This document shows positions 1-12,161 of a stretch of 64,000 nucleotides of DNA, piece by piece. This DNA comes from Linnemannia schmuckeri (taxonomy: Eukaryota; Mortierellomycota; Mortierellomycetes; Mortierellales; Mortierellaceae): positions 310,001 to 374,000 of the forward strand of contig JANATG010000012.1 of the NCBI GenBank assembly GCA_029449235.1. Reading direction: 5' to 3'. Position 1 is the stretch's first letter. Every line of letters begins with the position of its first letter. The notes under the pieces were generated by a model. It ran no database searches, was not told the DNA's origin, and saw only the letters and a program-made list of their open reading frames with translations. Both the position numbers and the translations under genes were made by a program.

Positions 1-2677
1 TGCTCTTGTATCGTCTCACATCCAGCGATAAGAATGTTTTTGAACCACGCCAGACCGCCTTGAACTCTGAAAGATTGCTCCTGTGCCCAGTTTCCAAACA
101 ATCTCCAGCGGCATGAGTGCAAGTTATAATGTGCCAGTCCACGTCGTCCTGCAATGGCTAAATAATGACCATCCTGACTCAGGCAAGAATACCGAATTGG
201 CCAGTTATCGCTCAAGTAAACTGGCGGAACCTAGAAGAGCCAGACGAAAGTTTGGTTAGCCATGAATCTCATGAGCATCATGGTGCAAGGCGGATCCTGA
301 GGATACTTACCATGACGTTGTTCCAGACAAAGGTATCGGGGTTGATAGTCGAAGTCACGTCCTGACGATGTCCTTCACTGTAAACCAAAAGGCGGTCGTT
401 CAAGTGCAGTAAGCATTGAGGAGCAGAGCTCTATGTACATGGAGACGACGGATATACGTCAATAACTGGAAAATCACACAAAGTATGGATCTATTCAAGT
501 CTAGCCAGAAATGAGACTTACCAGTTGGTTCTGTACTGACGATAAGGCTTTTGCACAGGGAATTGCATAGAAGTTTGCTAGAGAAAGTAAAGTGAGAAGT
601 AATGATGAGTTCGGTGGGTTGGAGAATACCATACATTACTTCTATCCTGTTGTTAAGGACATAGTCTGTCACTTACAGCTTGAGTCGTCAGAGCTTAGAA
701 CAATCAAATCCATGTTTCCTGCGCTCCAGAACTAACATGCACGAAAGAGGAAGAACGAGATTAAGTAGTTTATCTGCTGAGCCGCAAGAAGTCGAAAAAG
801 GTAACATCACATCTAAAAGCCTTTTCTTACCAATGCTCTGGATCCTTGCAAATACGGATCCTCCGTAGCTTTTTTTCTATTGAGTTATAGAGGTTATAAT
901 GCTTAGCCACAAGGCAGTGATAACGAGAATTCTCTAGAAAGTAAGACAACACCGCGGGTTCTTACAAGCTGGGTATATCGTGTGACCCGGAGGGGAAGAG
1001 GCGACGTCCATAGACACTCCAAATGGACGGACAACGGGACTCCTGTCCAACCGCAAGTGCGCTTCCATCAGAGTTCCATGCCAGTGAGATAATTCTGTCC
1101 GGGGGGCCGCCAACATAGCTCTGTGATTCCTTCAGCGCTAATTTGTGAGAAAATACCCATTGCCCTGCATGCTCCCCTGACTTAAAGATACGCACGTCAC
1201 CTCTGTGTACAAATGAAAACAAAATGTTAACTATGTCCTCCTTTGATTCCAGTTCATAGTGCGGACCATTTCAATTTGACGTACCCTCGAGTTCCTATAG
1301 CCAAGAGGCTGTATTCCGGATTACTCGCTGCAACAACGCCTGCGTCTTGCCTGTCGAATCCTTCGGGGTTTCCATGAAAGCAGAATCCATACCAGCTCTC
1401 ACCGTTCGATGATACCTATCATTCATTCGAGGCCAAGAATGGGAATATTTAGATATAAAAGTGCTTGATTTCATAGAGCGATCAGCATTCCTACCAAACA
1501 CAAGACATACCGAACTGGGAGAGGCTGTATCGGACGAGTTGGGGGTATAGTATACGATATAGGCTTTTCCGTCGGACATGCACCATGTCTGGGTGGTTGA
1601 CTTTGGGAACCGGCTCATGGCGACAATCATGACAGACTTGTCCAGCAAAAAGCTCATATGGCGGATCAAACATGTCTTGACATCGACCTTGCCCACCCAA
1701 GGGATGAGTTGTACTGCTGGTGGGTTGACTGTTGCCACCACAATATCCGAATCCAATCCGACCATGCTAATGGGGGTATCCAGTGAACCTTAATGCATCA
1801 ATGTCCTGAAATTGAGCATGATTCTTGACAATTATCCTGCAAGCCATGGCATGAGAAAATGAAACCCATTGGGCTAATTATTACCTGGAGACTCCGGCGT
1901 CCATTTTGATGGTCATCTTGAACTTGATAGTGAGGTCGGGGAAGCCAATGCCTTCTCCTGGCCCCAATGCATAGCTTTTGCTGTTGGTGAGTTGATAGCT
2001 CGCGCCGTCGTTTCCTTGAGGTGCAATCTTGTAAAGGTGCAGAAAGCTTTGTTCGGTCTATCCTCATTCCACAAATCACTGTTTGTGGTCAGTTTCTGCG
2101 AAAAAAAGACGATATATCAACTGCACAACAGGGATCAATCGAATCATTGCCGACAAGCAAGGTATGACTTACGACGACGACTAGCATGGTCGAGTCTGGC
2201 TTCCACATGACCTTCAAGTTGGCGCCATGATCCAGAAGCGACTTTGGTGTCCTCACAACCTTGGCAATCACGCCCACAGGCTAACATTCATCCGCAACGT
2301 AGACATATATAATTAATATGCATTCTTTTTATCTTGAATATATCTACCCATTGGCACACTATCGTACGCCTGAAATCTGCATTATACAAACTCATAATTA
2401 CCCTATGAACCCATAGTTGAATGGACTCACGCGTGATGGTCGCCCAGAGAGATCCCTGTTCGTTTCGTGCCATGTCGACGATGCCACTGCCGGCGCCCTT
2501 GACAACGCGGGACATGATACCCTTCTGGGAATTGGCCTCAATATCGGTGCCATGGTCCTGTCCTGAGGTGATGACGGGAAGGACCAGCTCCAGCTCTTCA
2601 TCTTCGCCATCAGAGCTGGGCTTGAGCAGTGACGGCTCGACCGCTAAAACGCGTGCGCTTCCTGTCGCCCAGTACAT
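1..2677 (-). CDS. RIC1: RIC1 homologue, Rab6/Ypt6 guanine-nucleotide exchange factor subunit (3' part beyond window)
   Basis: Ric1 pairs with Rgp1 at the Golgi and activates the GTPase Ypt6/Rab6 for retrograde traffic (family knowledge). The start is the ATG at 2675-2677 (MYWATGSARVL), a typical Ric1 N-terminus. Exons seen from the 5' end are 2677-2402, 2280-2173, 2057-1885 and one beginning at 1766, all with GT-AG borders. The first junction restores SIQLWVHR|PVGVIAKVV, which matches the Ric1 beta-propeller pattern LSIW-SRPSVLIV. The following exon carries VMWKPDSTMLVV, a WD-like blade. A later exon near 962-1222 has RIISLAWNSDGSALAVGQ, another blade. Around 300-420 the minus strand still reads LNDRLLVYSEGHRQDVTS, so coding continues to the left edge. 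Exon borders below about 1700 were not all resolved. It is divergent from LIN1, with 328 bp between start codons. Confidence 0.82.
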
Positions 2678-3005
2678 TTTTATAGCAGCAGGAAAGAGGG
2701 GGGATGTTCTTTGTTTTTTTTCTCTTGGTGTGACGCCCCGCGGTAGTGTTGTTGAGATAGGTATGTGCGGGGATGAGAATGAAAGTGGTTGCAAGGGTGA
2801 TTAGTTGGTGATGATGAAAGCGAGCAAAGACTGACAGAATAAAAAGGAGCGAGAGTTGACCAACGGCTGCTATCACCTTCACTAGGTCTGTGGGCGCTGC
2901 TGGGGGTGGTGTGGCTTGGCAAGTATGAAATTCACGCGCGCTCATTTTCCCACAGTCTGATCTCCTCCTCTCCTCCTCCCCTCCCAGGCCAACGACACAC
3001 CAACA
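2678..3005. promoter_or_regulatory. Shared divergent promoter region, RIC1 / LIN1
   Basis: The 328 bp between the two start codons must hold both promoters and both 5' leaders. A C/T-rich tract (tctcctcctctcctcctccc, 2960-2980) lies just before the LIN1 start, as is common in fungal leaders. No clear TATA box was seen. Confidence 0.5.
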
Positions 3006-4337
3006 ATGGCAACCAACAACAAACGATCAACAAGCGAGGAATGGACTACCGGTAGCAGCGGCGCATCAAAGCCCAAACGCGTCCGGCTCGGAGGAGGACG
3101 GCCCAACCCGGAAGATCTCGAGGTCGATGATTCCGACATGCTGGAGCAACGCAAAGCGCGACGCGGAGCTGTCACAGTCGTCGAGTACCAGGATGGCGAA
3201 GTGAGCAGTGACGAAGAGGAGGACGGGAGAAAGAAGAAGCTCCCTGTTAACGACGAGGAGGATGAAGACGACGAGGCTAGTTTCTTACCTGCGGTCGAGG
3301 AGGGGGATGATGAAAATGACATGTTTGCCGACGTAGATCCAGAGAAACAGGCGCGGATCGCAAAGGAGAAGGAGTCACTCGAGAAGAAGAAGCAACTTTT
3401 GAAGAAGAAGAAGGGCAAGGCAACTGGCAAGGGTTTTGACCGGTCCGAGATTGAGGGTGAGGAACTGATTGAAGAAGATTTGGACGAGGACGACTATGAC
3501 GAGGAGGGCAATCTGAAAATCGAGGCCTTCAACATGAACGAGGAGCTGGAGGAAGGAAATGAGATTGACGAGAATGGAAACTTTGTACGCAAGCTGGACC
3601 CTGAGCGGTTCCATGACTCTTGGCTCGAGGGTCTTTCGCGCAACGAGATTGAGTCTGCCCGCCGAGCCCATGAGCGCAAGGAAATGAAGGCGCGGATGGA
3701 AGAGAAGGAGGCTGCAGCGAGCGCCATGACCGAGACAGACATCTACGTGGAAATCGTCAACATCCTTCGACCTTCTGAAAGTGTCGTCGAAGCGCTTCAG
3801 CGTCTGGGCGGAGGAAAGAAAGGAGGAGCCAAGCAGGTCAAGAAGAAGAGTTGGCAAAAGAGCAAGACTACCACCAGTACCGACATGGAGACAGATGTCG
3901 CCGGCACAGCAGAAACCGAGGACGACCTCAAGCGGAGGCAGGCCATCGAGAAGTTGACCGATCTCTGCGACAAAATGATGGCTTTGGGACACTTTGACAT
4001 CTATGAGGAAACATACGAACAAGTGGTCCGTAAACTCCGGAGGGCCGACATCATTGAGGACGACTGGGAGGTTGGCACACCCGTTCTGAAGCCTGGAGAG
4101 CGACTCGCGGTACTCCTGGATCTGGAGAACGATCCGTTGCTGGCATCGGCTCCTACTCAATGGGAGTACAAGTGGGCCAACCCTCAGGAAGGTCAAGATG
4201 CGGATCAAGTCTTTGGACCTTTCTCGGGAGCAGATATGAAATCGTGGGACCAGCAAGGATTCTTCAGCAATGGGATCTTGGTGCGGATGGTTGGAGATAG
4301 TACTTTTGAACCAGCCACCAATACGACATTTGAATAA
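3006..4337 (+). CDS. LIN1: LIN1/CD2BP2-type GYF-domain protein, U5 snRNP-associated
   Basis: A single-exon protein of 443 residues. The C-terminal ~60 residues (from about 384) form a GYF domain: WEYKWAN is followed by VFGPFSGADMKSWDQQGFF, the GP[FY]-M-W-GFF signature that binds proline-rich partners. The N-terminal half is very acidic and charged, with Lys/Glu-rich low-complexity segments (residues ~55-170), as in CD2BP2 and yeast Lin1/Snu40. The family links the U5 small nuclear ribonucleoprotein to tri-snRNP assembly and dissociates before splicing is activated. The start ATG at 3006 follows an A/C-rich leader (ccaacaatgg). The frame is uninterrupted. A possible polyadenylation signal AATAAA (4334-4339) overlaps the stop codon. 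The next gene converges from the right, with 58 bp between the two stop codons. Confidence 0.9.
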   Translation: MATNNKRSTSEEWTTGSSGASKPKRVRLGGGRPNPEDLEVDDSDMLEQRKARRGAVTVVEYQDGEVSSDEEEDGRKKKLPVNDEEDEDDEASFLPAVEEGDDENDMFADVDPEKQARIAKEKESLEKKKQLLKKKKGKATGKGFDRSEIEGEELIEEDLDEDDYDEEGNLKIEAFNMNEELEEGNEIDENGNFVRKLDPERFHDSWLEGLSRNEIESARRAHERKEMKARMEEKEAAASAMTETDIYVEIVNILRPSESVVEALQRLGGGKKGGAKQVKKKSWQKSKTTTSTDMETDVAGTAETEDDLKRRQAIEKLTDLCDKMMALGHFDIYEETYEQVVRKLRRADIIEDDWEVGTPVLKPGERLAVLLDLENDPLLASAPTQWEYKWANPQEGQDADQVFGPFSGADMKSWDQQGFFSNGILVRMVGDSTFEPATNTTFE

Positions 4338-4395
4338 ATACCATCGCAGCTGCACAGAAACAATATCAACTTTTTAATAGTTCTTGCGTGGATAA

Positions 4396-6661
4396 CTACT
4401 TGTCGGGCAGGTACTTGTAAGGGTTCATGATGCCGTTGGGATCGAGCATCTTCTTGAACTGCTTCATGAGTTCAATCATCGACGCGGACTTTGAATAGTG
4501 CAAAAAGTTGTTCTTGGAGATACCAAGACCATGCTCAGCCGAAATCGATCCAGAGTGTCCAGCTATCAAGGGTAACGAAACGAACATTGTCAGGTATTGG
4601 TTGCAAACACTGTCGTTAACAATAATCAAATATATAGAGTACGTACCGGTCCATTCAAAGATATATGGCTCAATGAGAGCCGTGGCCTCGGCGGTAAAGT
4701 TCTCAGCTGCAACATTGAGATGCAAGTTACCGTCGCCAACATGTCCATAGCCAATGACAGACGTGAACAGTTTGCCATCTCCGAAAGCGTCGCTCTGAAC
4801 AAGACGGGCCCTCATGTCCTCAACAGCCTGATACAGAACTGGTACAGGCATCGAGATGTCGTACTTGTAGACCGCTCCCGCTTTAGAGCATGCCTCAGGA
4901 ATACCCTCACGAATAGCCCACAAGTTTTGAATTTGCGTCGTATCCTGGGCCACCACTCCATCCTGAACAATCTCATCTCCCATCAACCCTTCCAGATAGG
5001 TGTTCAGCTTTTCGTCGTCATGGTCCTTGTTACTCCCACTGGTCTCGATCAGGACATAAAAGTTGTGCAGCGACTCGAGAGGATCGTTCGCACCTGCGAC
5101 AAGGTGCTCCTTGACCAACTTGATGGCGGCTCGATCCCAGAACTCGAACGCTGACAGAATTTCTGAGAGTTCGTTCTTGGATCGCTTGTACGCCGCCTGG
5201 ACCTGATCGAATGTGTCCACGCCCAGCAAGGCCACGTTGATGGCCTTTGGTCGCTTGGGTGCCAGGATCGAGACACCAGTGACCATGCCTAGAGTGCCTT
5301 CTGCGCCGATAAAAAGCTGCTTCAGGTCGTATCCTGTGTTATCCTTTCGCAGCGTCGAGAGATTATCAAGGATAGTACCATCAGGCAAGACCTATTTAAA
5401 CGAGAAAGCGTAATGAGCTCAACTTGCGTCGATTAACACGAACGAGACGAGGATTATACAAAAAGTCGACGTGTAAAAACTTTACCACTTCCAGACCAAG
5501 GACGGTTCCGTGGAGAGACCCATATCGGAGCAGCCGCAAACCACCAGCATTTGTCGAAACGTTTCCTCCGATATGACAGCTATGGTTCGTTTCACAGGTT
5601 AATACATGTTAGCCTTATCTGTTTCGTGAATACAAAAAGAGCTGCTTCTTTATGCATCGTTACCTTCCCTTGGCGCCCAAGTCAAGCGGCATAAGATAAC
5701 CACGCTCCTCGAGGTACTTGTCTAGTACCTCCAAGATACATCCCGCGTCACAAACAAGCGCGCCTATCATACATTCCGAGCAAAACGGCAGTTGAGTCAG
5801 CTCTTTTTGCGACTTGGGCTGCATGACCTCCAGTCGTGAGAAAAAAAATTGGGTCGTGAATGGTGCTTACCGGAGACGTTGTCGAATGTGCGGATAGTGT
5901 TCATGTTGGACATTGACACGACAATCTCGTCAAAGACCGGCACACCTCCGCCTACAATGTGATTGTATGGTATGGTTAATTAGTATGTCGATTTTGGCTC
6001 CTCCGAGAAAAGCTTCAATTACTCTTTAGGACGTACCAACCAAGCCTGTATTGCCTCCTTGAGGGACAACAGCCAGTCTATACATTTAGGCAAGAAGCAA
6101 TTCAAAGGGTCAATGGTTCATTCACTGGATCCGATATTCGAGTATAAACATCACTGGTGGAAAACGTACTTGTGGTCATTGCAATATTTCAGGATTTTGG
6201 AGACTTGTTCCGTGGAAGATGGCTTGAGGACCAGCTTGGACTGACCGCGATATTTGTTCAGCCAGTCAATGTTAAACGTCTCCAGATCATCACTAGCTTG
6301 GGTAATGCTTGAGGGCGCGAGGATCGATTTGAAATAGGTAACGTCCTCCTCGGAAAGCTTTGGAAGTATACATTGAATTTAAGGTCAGATATCCCATCCC
6401 TTCAGGTACCATGGTCCGTGTCTCAGTGGTGTATGTGATAGTTGTTACCTTTTTGAAGACATTGTTGCGTCTCATGTGTGGGTACTTGTCAGCCGTGAAG
6501 GCAACTTTTCCGTGAGGTGCAGCAAAGAGGTGAGGAGCGTTGGTGGAGAACGCGGCTCGGGTGGCCCAGGCCACAGGTCTGTTCCAGACAGAGGTTCTCG
6601 CGAGAGTGGCGCCAGTCTGTCGGGCAACAAGACGAAGCGAAGACTGAAGACGAGTTGCCAT
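4396..6661 (-). CDS. D2HGDH: Mitochondrial D-2-hydroxyglutarate dehydrogenase (FAD-linked oxidase family)
   Basis: Oxidises D-2-hydroxyglutarate (yeast relatives Dld2/Dld3 also use D-lactate) to the 2-oxo acid with FAD. Eight exons: 6661-6449, 6357-6170, 6077-6037, 5951-5871, 5763-5664, 5579-5486, 5391-4647 and 4562-4396, giving 542 residues, close to the family's ~520-530. The first ~40 residues are Arg/Ser/Ala-rich with no acidic residue (MATRLQSSLRLVARQTGA), as expected of a mitochondrial presequence. The FAD-binding PCMH fold is shown by VVPQGGNTGLVGGGVPVFDE and CHIGGNVSTNAGGLRLLRYG. The C-terminal FAD-oxidase domain carries GEGTLG-like GAEGTLGMVTG, GYGHVGDGNLHLNV with the metal-binding His, and SAEHGLG near the end. 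The last intron (4563-4646) is 84 nt and stop-free, so its retention would keep the frame. Confidence 0.93.
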
Positions 6662-6966
6662 AGAGTGTTGTTAGAGTAATGAGAGGCAATGAGGTTTATT
6701 TGAGTGAATGCAGGAAGTTATGAAGAGAAGTATGCGAGAGGAGTCAGGTGGAGAGAGAAAGCAAACAGCTCCTTGGGTTGAGTGGGGTGTGAACAAAGTG
6801 GGAAGAGACGAGTTGCTGGTACGCTTAAGGGTCTATGCTATGACTGGGAGGAAAAAAATGCAGGACTTGAGCAGAGACAAGCTGGAGCGAAGGTGTGTCT
6901 CCATGGTGTTGTTCCTGAACGAATGATCCATGGCTGCAGTGGCGAGAATGAGAGGGTGGTTGGTGT
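6662..6966. other. Intergenic, D2HGDH promoter side / CDC26 3' side
   Basis: 305 bp between two minus-strand genes. It must contain the D2HGDH promoter and the CDC26 3' end. The sequence is purine-rich; no conserved element or small gene was recognised. Confidence 0.4.
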
Positions 6967-7233
6967 CTAGTTGTTGCCAAAGATTCTGTCTCTGGCGGAC
7001 TTTCCTTTACGCTCTCGTTCTGCGAGTTCGAAAGGGTCTGGCTTGCGACCTGCACCGGTTATTGTTGTTTGGTTGGCGGGAGTAGGTGGTGGTCCTGCGG
7101 TGGTTGCCTTGTGTTTGTTCTTGTTTGAGTTGTCGTTGACTCCAGTTGCGTCGAGGTACTCTTCCCTTGCGCGGTCAAATTCGAGCAGGTCCTCTGCCCT
7201 TAGCTCTATCCTTGTCGGGTCTCTTCTCAGCAT
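6967..7233 (-). CDS. CDC26: CDC26, anaphase-promoting complex subunit
   Basis: A single-exon protein of 88 residues. The N-terminus MLRRDPTRIELRAEDLLEF closely follows the animal APC/C-CDC26 start MLRRKPTRLELKLDD. In the family this segment inserts into the TPR superhelix of APC6/Cdc16 and stabilises it, with the acetylated Met buried. The middle is low-complexity Asn/Thr/Pro-rich. The C-terminus is charged (LAERERKGKSARDRIFGNN) and resembles the family's basic tail. The start is the ATG at 7231-7233; longer in-frame sequence upstream looks like leader because the homology begins exactly at this Met. The gene is easily missed because of its size. It is divergent from the importin gene, with 382 bp between starts. 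Confidence 0.87.
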   Translation of the reverse strand: MLRRDPTRIELRAEDLLEFDRAREEYLDATGVNDNSNKNKHKATTAGPPPTPANQTTITGAGRKPDPFELAERERKGKSARDRIFGNN

Positions 7234-7615
7234 ATCGTGCAGAGTGTGTGTTTGTGTGCAGAGTGTGCGTTTGTGTGCGGTGTTTGCGTGCAGTGTGAGT
7301 GAGGTGCGAAGGATTAAGAAATAGTGAGTGAACGTGTTGGGAAGAGGGAAGAGGAGGAGGCGGAGAAGAAAAAAAGGCACAACAACAGCGAGATCAATCA
7401 GAGGGAAAGAAGAGTGAGCACGAGCAAAAAGTGCAAGGGAGAGAAGGAGAGAATGTGAGGCGCACATACACTTGTAACGAGGGCAGCTTGGCTTTGCCAC
7501 CCAAGTAAAAAAAAAAGTATAAAAATTTTTTACAGCGCCGTTTTCGAATTGATCTCTTCTTCCCTCCTCCTTCTTCTCCTCTCATCCCCCAGGAGACTTA
7601 ATTCACAAACTCATC
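7234..7615. promoter_or_regulatory. Shared divergent promoter region, CDC26 / importin-7
   Basis: 382 bp between start codons. Positions 7240-7300 form a GT-rich tract on the plus strand (repeats of gtgtgtttgtgtgcagagtg). Pyrimidine-rich DNA (7553-7590) leads into the importin ATG. An A10 run followed by AT-rich DNA lies at 7505-7535. Confidence 0.5.
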
Positions 7616-10600
7616 ATGGACATTCAAGGCCTCTACCAGCTCTTCCAGGCCACCTTCCAGCCTGACCCCAACGTCCGCATCCAGGCAGAGTTGAAGCTGA
7701 AGCAGGTATTAAAAAACCTTTTTCTTTTTTTTCTCTTCTTGTTATTATCTGGAACTCCTTTATTTTTTTTTCTTTACTTTTGCCACCAAATAAAATATTA
7801 TGCTAATCGGCTTTATACGGATCCCTTCTCTCATGGTCTTTCATTAGCTGGAGGGCACTCAGGGAACTCTTCTCCAGTCCATGCAGATCATTGGCGCTGA
7901 GGAGTCTGAGGTTCATGTCCGTCAGGCTGGTAAGGACTGGGACTGTTTCGGGTACTTGAGCTGAATCCGACGTACTTTTCAACCTGACCTAAAACTTCTG
8001 GCGACAGTCGACCAAAAAAATACGACAACACACACTGACACAGGAGCAGACAATCAAAAACTCAAAACAGCAAACAAAGAACAACAAACAGCAAACAAAC
8101 AAGCAGACAAGCAGTCAACAGAGAGGGAGCAACAGCATGACTGATATATGGTTCAATCTATATTGTTGTGTGGAATCGTCTCATAACTAGCGTCCATCTA
8201 CTTCAAGAACGCCGTCAGACGTTACTGGTTCGAGACCGAGTCGACCCCTGCCCATTTGAAGATTTCAGAGGCTGACAAGGATGCCATCAAGAGCAACATT
8301 CTCCAGCTCTTGGCTTCTGCTCCTGCTGTAATTCGGTAAATAACGCAGGACAATAAGCTTTTTATCCACCTGTAGAGGAATGAGAGATCTTTCGCTAACA
8401 ATATCTTGATCTCCTGTGTTGTAGCACTCAATTGATCACCGTTCTTGGAACAATTTTGTCGAACGACTTCCCTGCAAAGTATCCCGGATATCTCAACACT
8501 GTCCAAACCTTGCTCCAGTCTCAGGACCCCAAGATTGTCTTCGTCGGACTTATCGCCTTGAAGGAGGTCCTCCGTGTCTACAAGTAAGCACGACTGGCGA
8601 TCAACAATACAAGTTTGACAGGAGATCCTCGCTCAGGAACTGACCCACGACCATGCTTTTCAACGTAGGTTCAAAATTGAGGACCGTGAGCCCGTGGATG
8701 AGATTATCGCCAACTTCTTCCCTGCTATTCAACAGATCGGCGCTGGATTGATTAATGCCAACAACGTCGAGGCTGCAGAGATGCTTAAGATCATCTTCAA
8801 ATGCTACCACTACACCATCCAGATTGACCTTTCGGAGCGCCAGAGAGACAACGCTTCTTTGATTCCTTGGGGTACTTTGTTTTTACAGATGGTCGAAAAG
8901 CCCGTTCCCACCGAGGGCCTCCCTACTGATTTGGAAGAGTTGGCAAAGCACCCCTGGTGGAAGGCTAAGCGTTGGGCTTACCAGTGCTTGAACCGTCTCT
9001 ATACCAGATACGGAAACCCTACTGCATTGACCTCCGAGTCCAAATTCAAAGCCTTTGCCAAGGGCTTTGTTGCCAATTTTGCTCCTAACATCTTGTCTGC
9101 CTACTTGAAGCAGATTGAGCTCTGGGTTGCCAAGCAGGCTTGGTTGAGCCCCCGTGTTCTTTGCCTTGTCGGCAACTTTTTCGAGGAATGGTAAGCAACG
9201 TTTTGCCACGCATCAAGATGAATACATACATGTTTGACCTGACGGTGACCTCTACAAGGACTCACTCAAAGCATCTCAATTTTATAAAAATAGTGTCAAG
9301 GATAAGAGCATTTGGTCGATCATGAAGCCCCATTCCGAGACTTTGATTACCCACTTTGTCTTCCCTCAGCTTTGCTTCACTCCCGAGGATGAGAACCTTT
9401 GGTTGGATGATCCTGTCGAGTATGTTCACGCCAGAATTGACATGTTGGAGGACTTCACCAGCCCCTCGACTGCCGCTGTTAACTTTATGACCGTCATGGC
9501 TCGCTACCGTCAGAACGCCTTCATGCAGATCCTCGCTTTGGCCAACACTGTCCTTCAAAAGTACAATGACGCCCCTGCTGAGGCCAAGAACCCCAGAGAG
9601 AAGGATGGTGCTTTGGTCATGGTCGGCAGCTTGGCTCCCTTGATTCTCCGCAAGGTAACAGGACACTCGTGTTGGTTTGAAACTATCTGTGATGAAGATG
9701 ATTAATGCGGAACAAATTAATCTAACCGTTTGAGCAATGTTTTTGTGGTTGTAGAAATCATTGTCGAGCATGATGGAGCCCTTCTTTGTCAACCACGTCT
9801 TCCCCGAGTTCAAGAGCCAGTTCCCTTTCCTCCGTGCACGCGTAAGTACCAAAACGCGTGCTTGTAAACAAAATAATGACTTGCTGCACTTGTCATGAAT
9901 CTAACATTTATGTACAATTTGCTTGTGTCACATAGGCTTGCGAGATGATCAACCAGTTCAGCGACTTGGACTTTGAGGACCCCAACAACATTGCCATCGC
10001 TTTCACCAGCTTGATGGAAAGCCTTCGCGATACTGAGCTTCCCGTCAAGGTTACCGCTGCCTTGGCTCTTCGCCCTATGATTCGCCACGAGGCCATTTGT
10101 GAGGCTATGAAGCCCCACCTCCAGTTCATCATGCACGAGCTGTTGGCAATGACCAACCAGATCGACGTCGACACTTTGGCCGAGGTTATGGACGAGTTTG
10201 TCGAGGTCTTTGCTCAGGATTTGGCACCTTTCGCCGTTCAGCTTTGCGAGCAGTTGCGTGACACTTTCTTGCGCATCTGCGAGGATATGGCCAAGGGCAC
10301 CGACGGATTGGACGATGTTTCGGACAGCGCTATCGATGAGGCTTCAGACAAGACCATGGCTGCCATGGGTGTCTTGAAGACCATGGGTACCTTGATTCTC
10401 AGCTTGGAGAGCACTCCCGAGGTTTTGAACCAGCTTGAAATTGCCCTCTTGCCCGTCATCACCTTCACCCTCCAGAACGCTATCATTGACCTCTTTGACG
10501 GTGTCTTTGAAATCATCGACAGCTGCACGTTTTCGGGCAAGGCTATCTCTCCCAACATGTGGGGCGTCTTTGAGCTCATCTACAAGACCTTTAAGGAGTC

Positions 10601-11799
10601 TGCTTTGGATTTCATGGAGGAGATGCTCCCTTCGCTCGACAACTACGTCGCCTACGGAAAGGAGGTTGTTTCGACCAATGAGAACGTTCAGCACATGATC
10701 TACGACATCATTGAGACTGTTATGAAGAGCGATCGCTTGGGAGAGAACGACCGTGTCTCTGCCTGCAAGTTGGCCGAGTCGTTGTTGTTGAACTGCCGCG
10801 GCCACGTCGACAAGTACGTCGCTCCTATCTTGGGTCTTATCTTTGAGTACTTGGCCCCCGCCGACCGTATTCAGACTGTCGAGTTCCGTGTCCAAGCCAT
10901 CGAGGTTGTGATGAACGCTCTCTACTACAATGCCGTCGTGACATTGCGTCTTTTGGAGGAGAACGGATGGACCCAGCGCTTCTTGACTGCCTGGTTCACT
11001 AGCTTGGATAAGTTCTCGCGTGTCCATGATAAGAAGTTGTCAATCATTGCTCTATGCTCGATCTTGAGCGTGCCTGTGGAACAGTTACCTCCTGCTCTCC
11101 AGAGCAACTGGCCCCAGGTCTTGGACGGCATCTTGTCCAACTTTGAGGGACTTCCCATTGCCCAGGCTAGTAAGTGTCATTTGCTGTTCGCTGTTTTGTT
11201 TATGCAATTATGCATGCATGCTGTTGGAACTCTATTTGTATTTTTGAACTTCAAATTCTTGTACTCATCATTGCATTTTATTGACATTTTCATGTTTTGT
11301 TCAAATAGAGCGCAAGGAGATGGAAAAGATGTACAACATTGGATCGGACGATGAAGATGACGAGGACGACGAGGACGACGAGGGCCAGACTGCCTTGGAG
11401 GCCGCCTTGGCCGGTGACGAAGACGGAGTGGAGGAGGAATGGGTCGACGACGAGGAGGATGTCTTTGACGAGGGTCACGAGTACCTCGAGTACCTGGCCC
11501 AGCAGGCCTCCAAGACCCGGCCCGACGACCGAGAGGACGATGAGGAGTCCGAATATGACGATTTGGAGGAGGAGATCTATTTCGAGTCGCCCCTTGATGA
11601 CTTGGACCCTTATGTCATCTTCCGGGACGTCTTCACAGGACTCCAGCAGCATAACCCGGCCTCTTACAACGAGTTGACCAAAGCGACTACGCCCAAGCAA
11701 CAGGAGTTTATTATGAATTTGATTCAGACTGCTGATGCTAATGTCGTTAAGGCTGCTGCTGCTGCTGCCGAGGCCGCTGCTGAGGCTGCCAAGGCTTAA
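7616..11799 (+). CDS. IPO7: Importin-7/8-type karyopherin beta (Nmd5/Sxm1 family)
   Basis: A nuclear import receptor that binds RanGTP and carries ribosomal proteins, histones and signalling cargo through the pore (family knowledge). Nine exons: 7616-7705, 7848-7929, 8191-8335, 8425-8583, 8669-9190, 9294-9654, 9755-9841, 9936-11169 and 11309-11799, all GT-AG, giving 1,056 residues against ~1,040 for IPO7. The N-terminus MDIQGLYQLFQATFQPDPNV is the importin-beta N-terminal domain. Strong matches to IPO7 include HPWWKAKRWAYQCLNRLYTRYG, DPVEYVHARIDMLEDFTSPS and EKDGALVMVGSLAPLILRK; the body is HEAT-repeat helical. The C-terminal region has the family's acidic Asp/Glu stretch (residues ~905-980) followed by FVDELDPY-like DDLDPYVIFRDVF. 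The protein ends in an Ala/Glu helix. Intron 2 (261 bp) contains a CA-rich low-complexity tract. Confidence 0.95.
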
Positions 11800-12161
11800 A
11801 AGTACTCCTCGCTCTTCAGTACAACGTCCACTCATTTTTTCCTCATTTTGTTCTATTTTCTCTCACTCTTACTCATCATTTTCATCATTCCCTTTCATTG
11901 ACAAGCATAATACAAAAAAATAACATGTATTTTCCCTCCACATTACATCGCATTTATGCAGGATGATTGGATGAAAGCGTAAGAGGGAAGAAGGAAAAAA
12001 AAACCAAGAAACTTGTATTCTTGCTTTGTTGTTGGGTTGATGGTTGATAACAGCAGTAAAAGTTTAAAAGACAGAAGAAAAACAAAAAACAGCTCAGTGT
12101 TGAATCACATCCTAGGCAGGACACGTCTCTAACCTAGAACTCCTATTGATTCCTATCGATT
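11800..12161. other. Convergent 3' intergenic region, importin / TMEM33
   Basis: 362 bp between two converging stop codons. It is A/T-rich with T-rich DNA after the importin stop. No gene or clear terminator consensus was seen. Confidence 0.4.
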
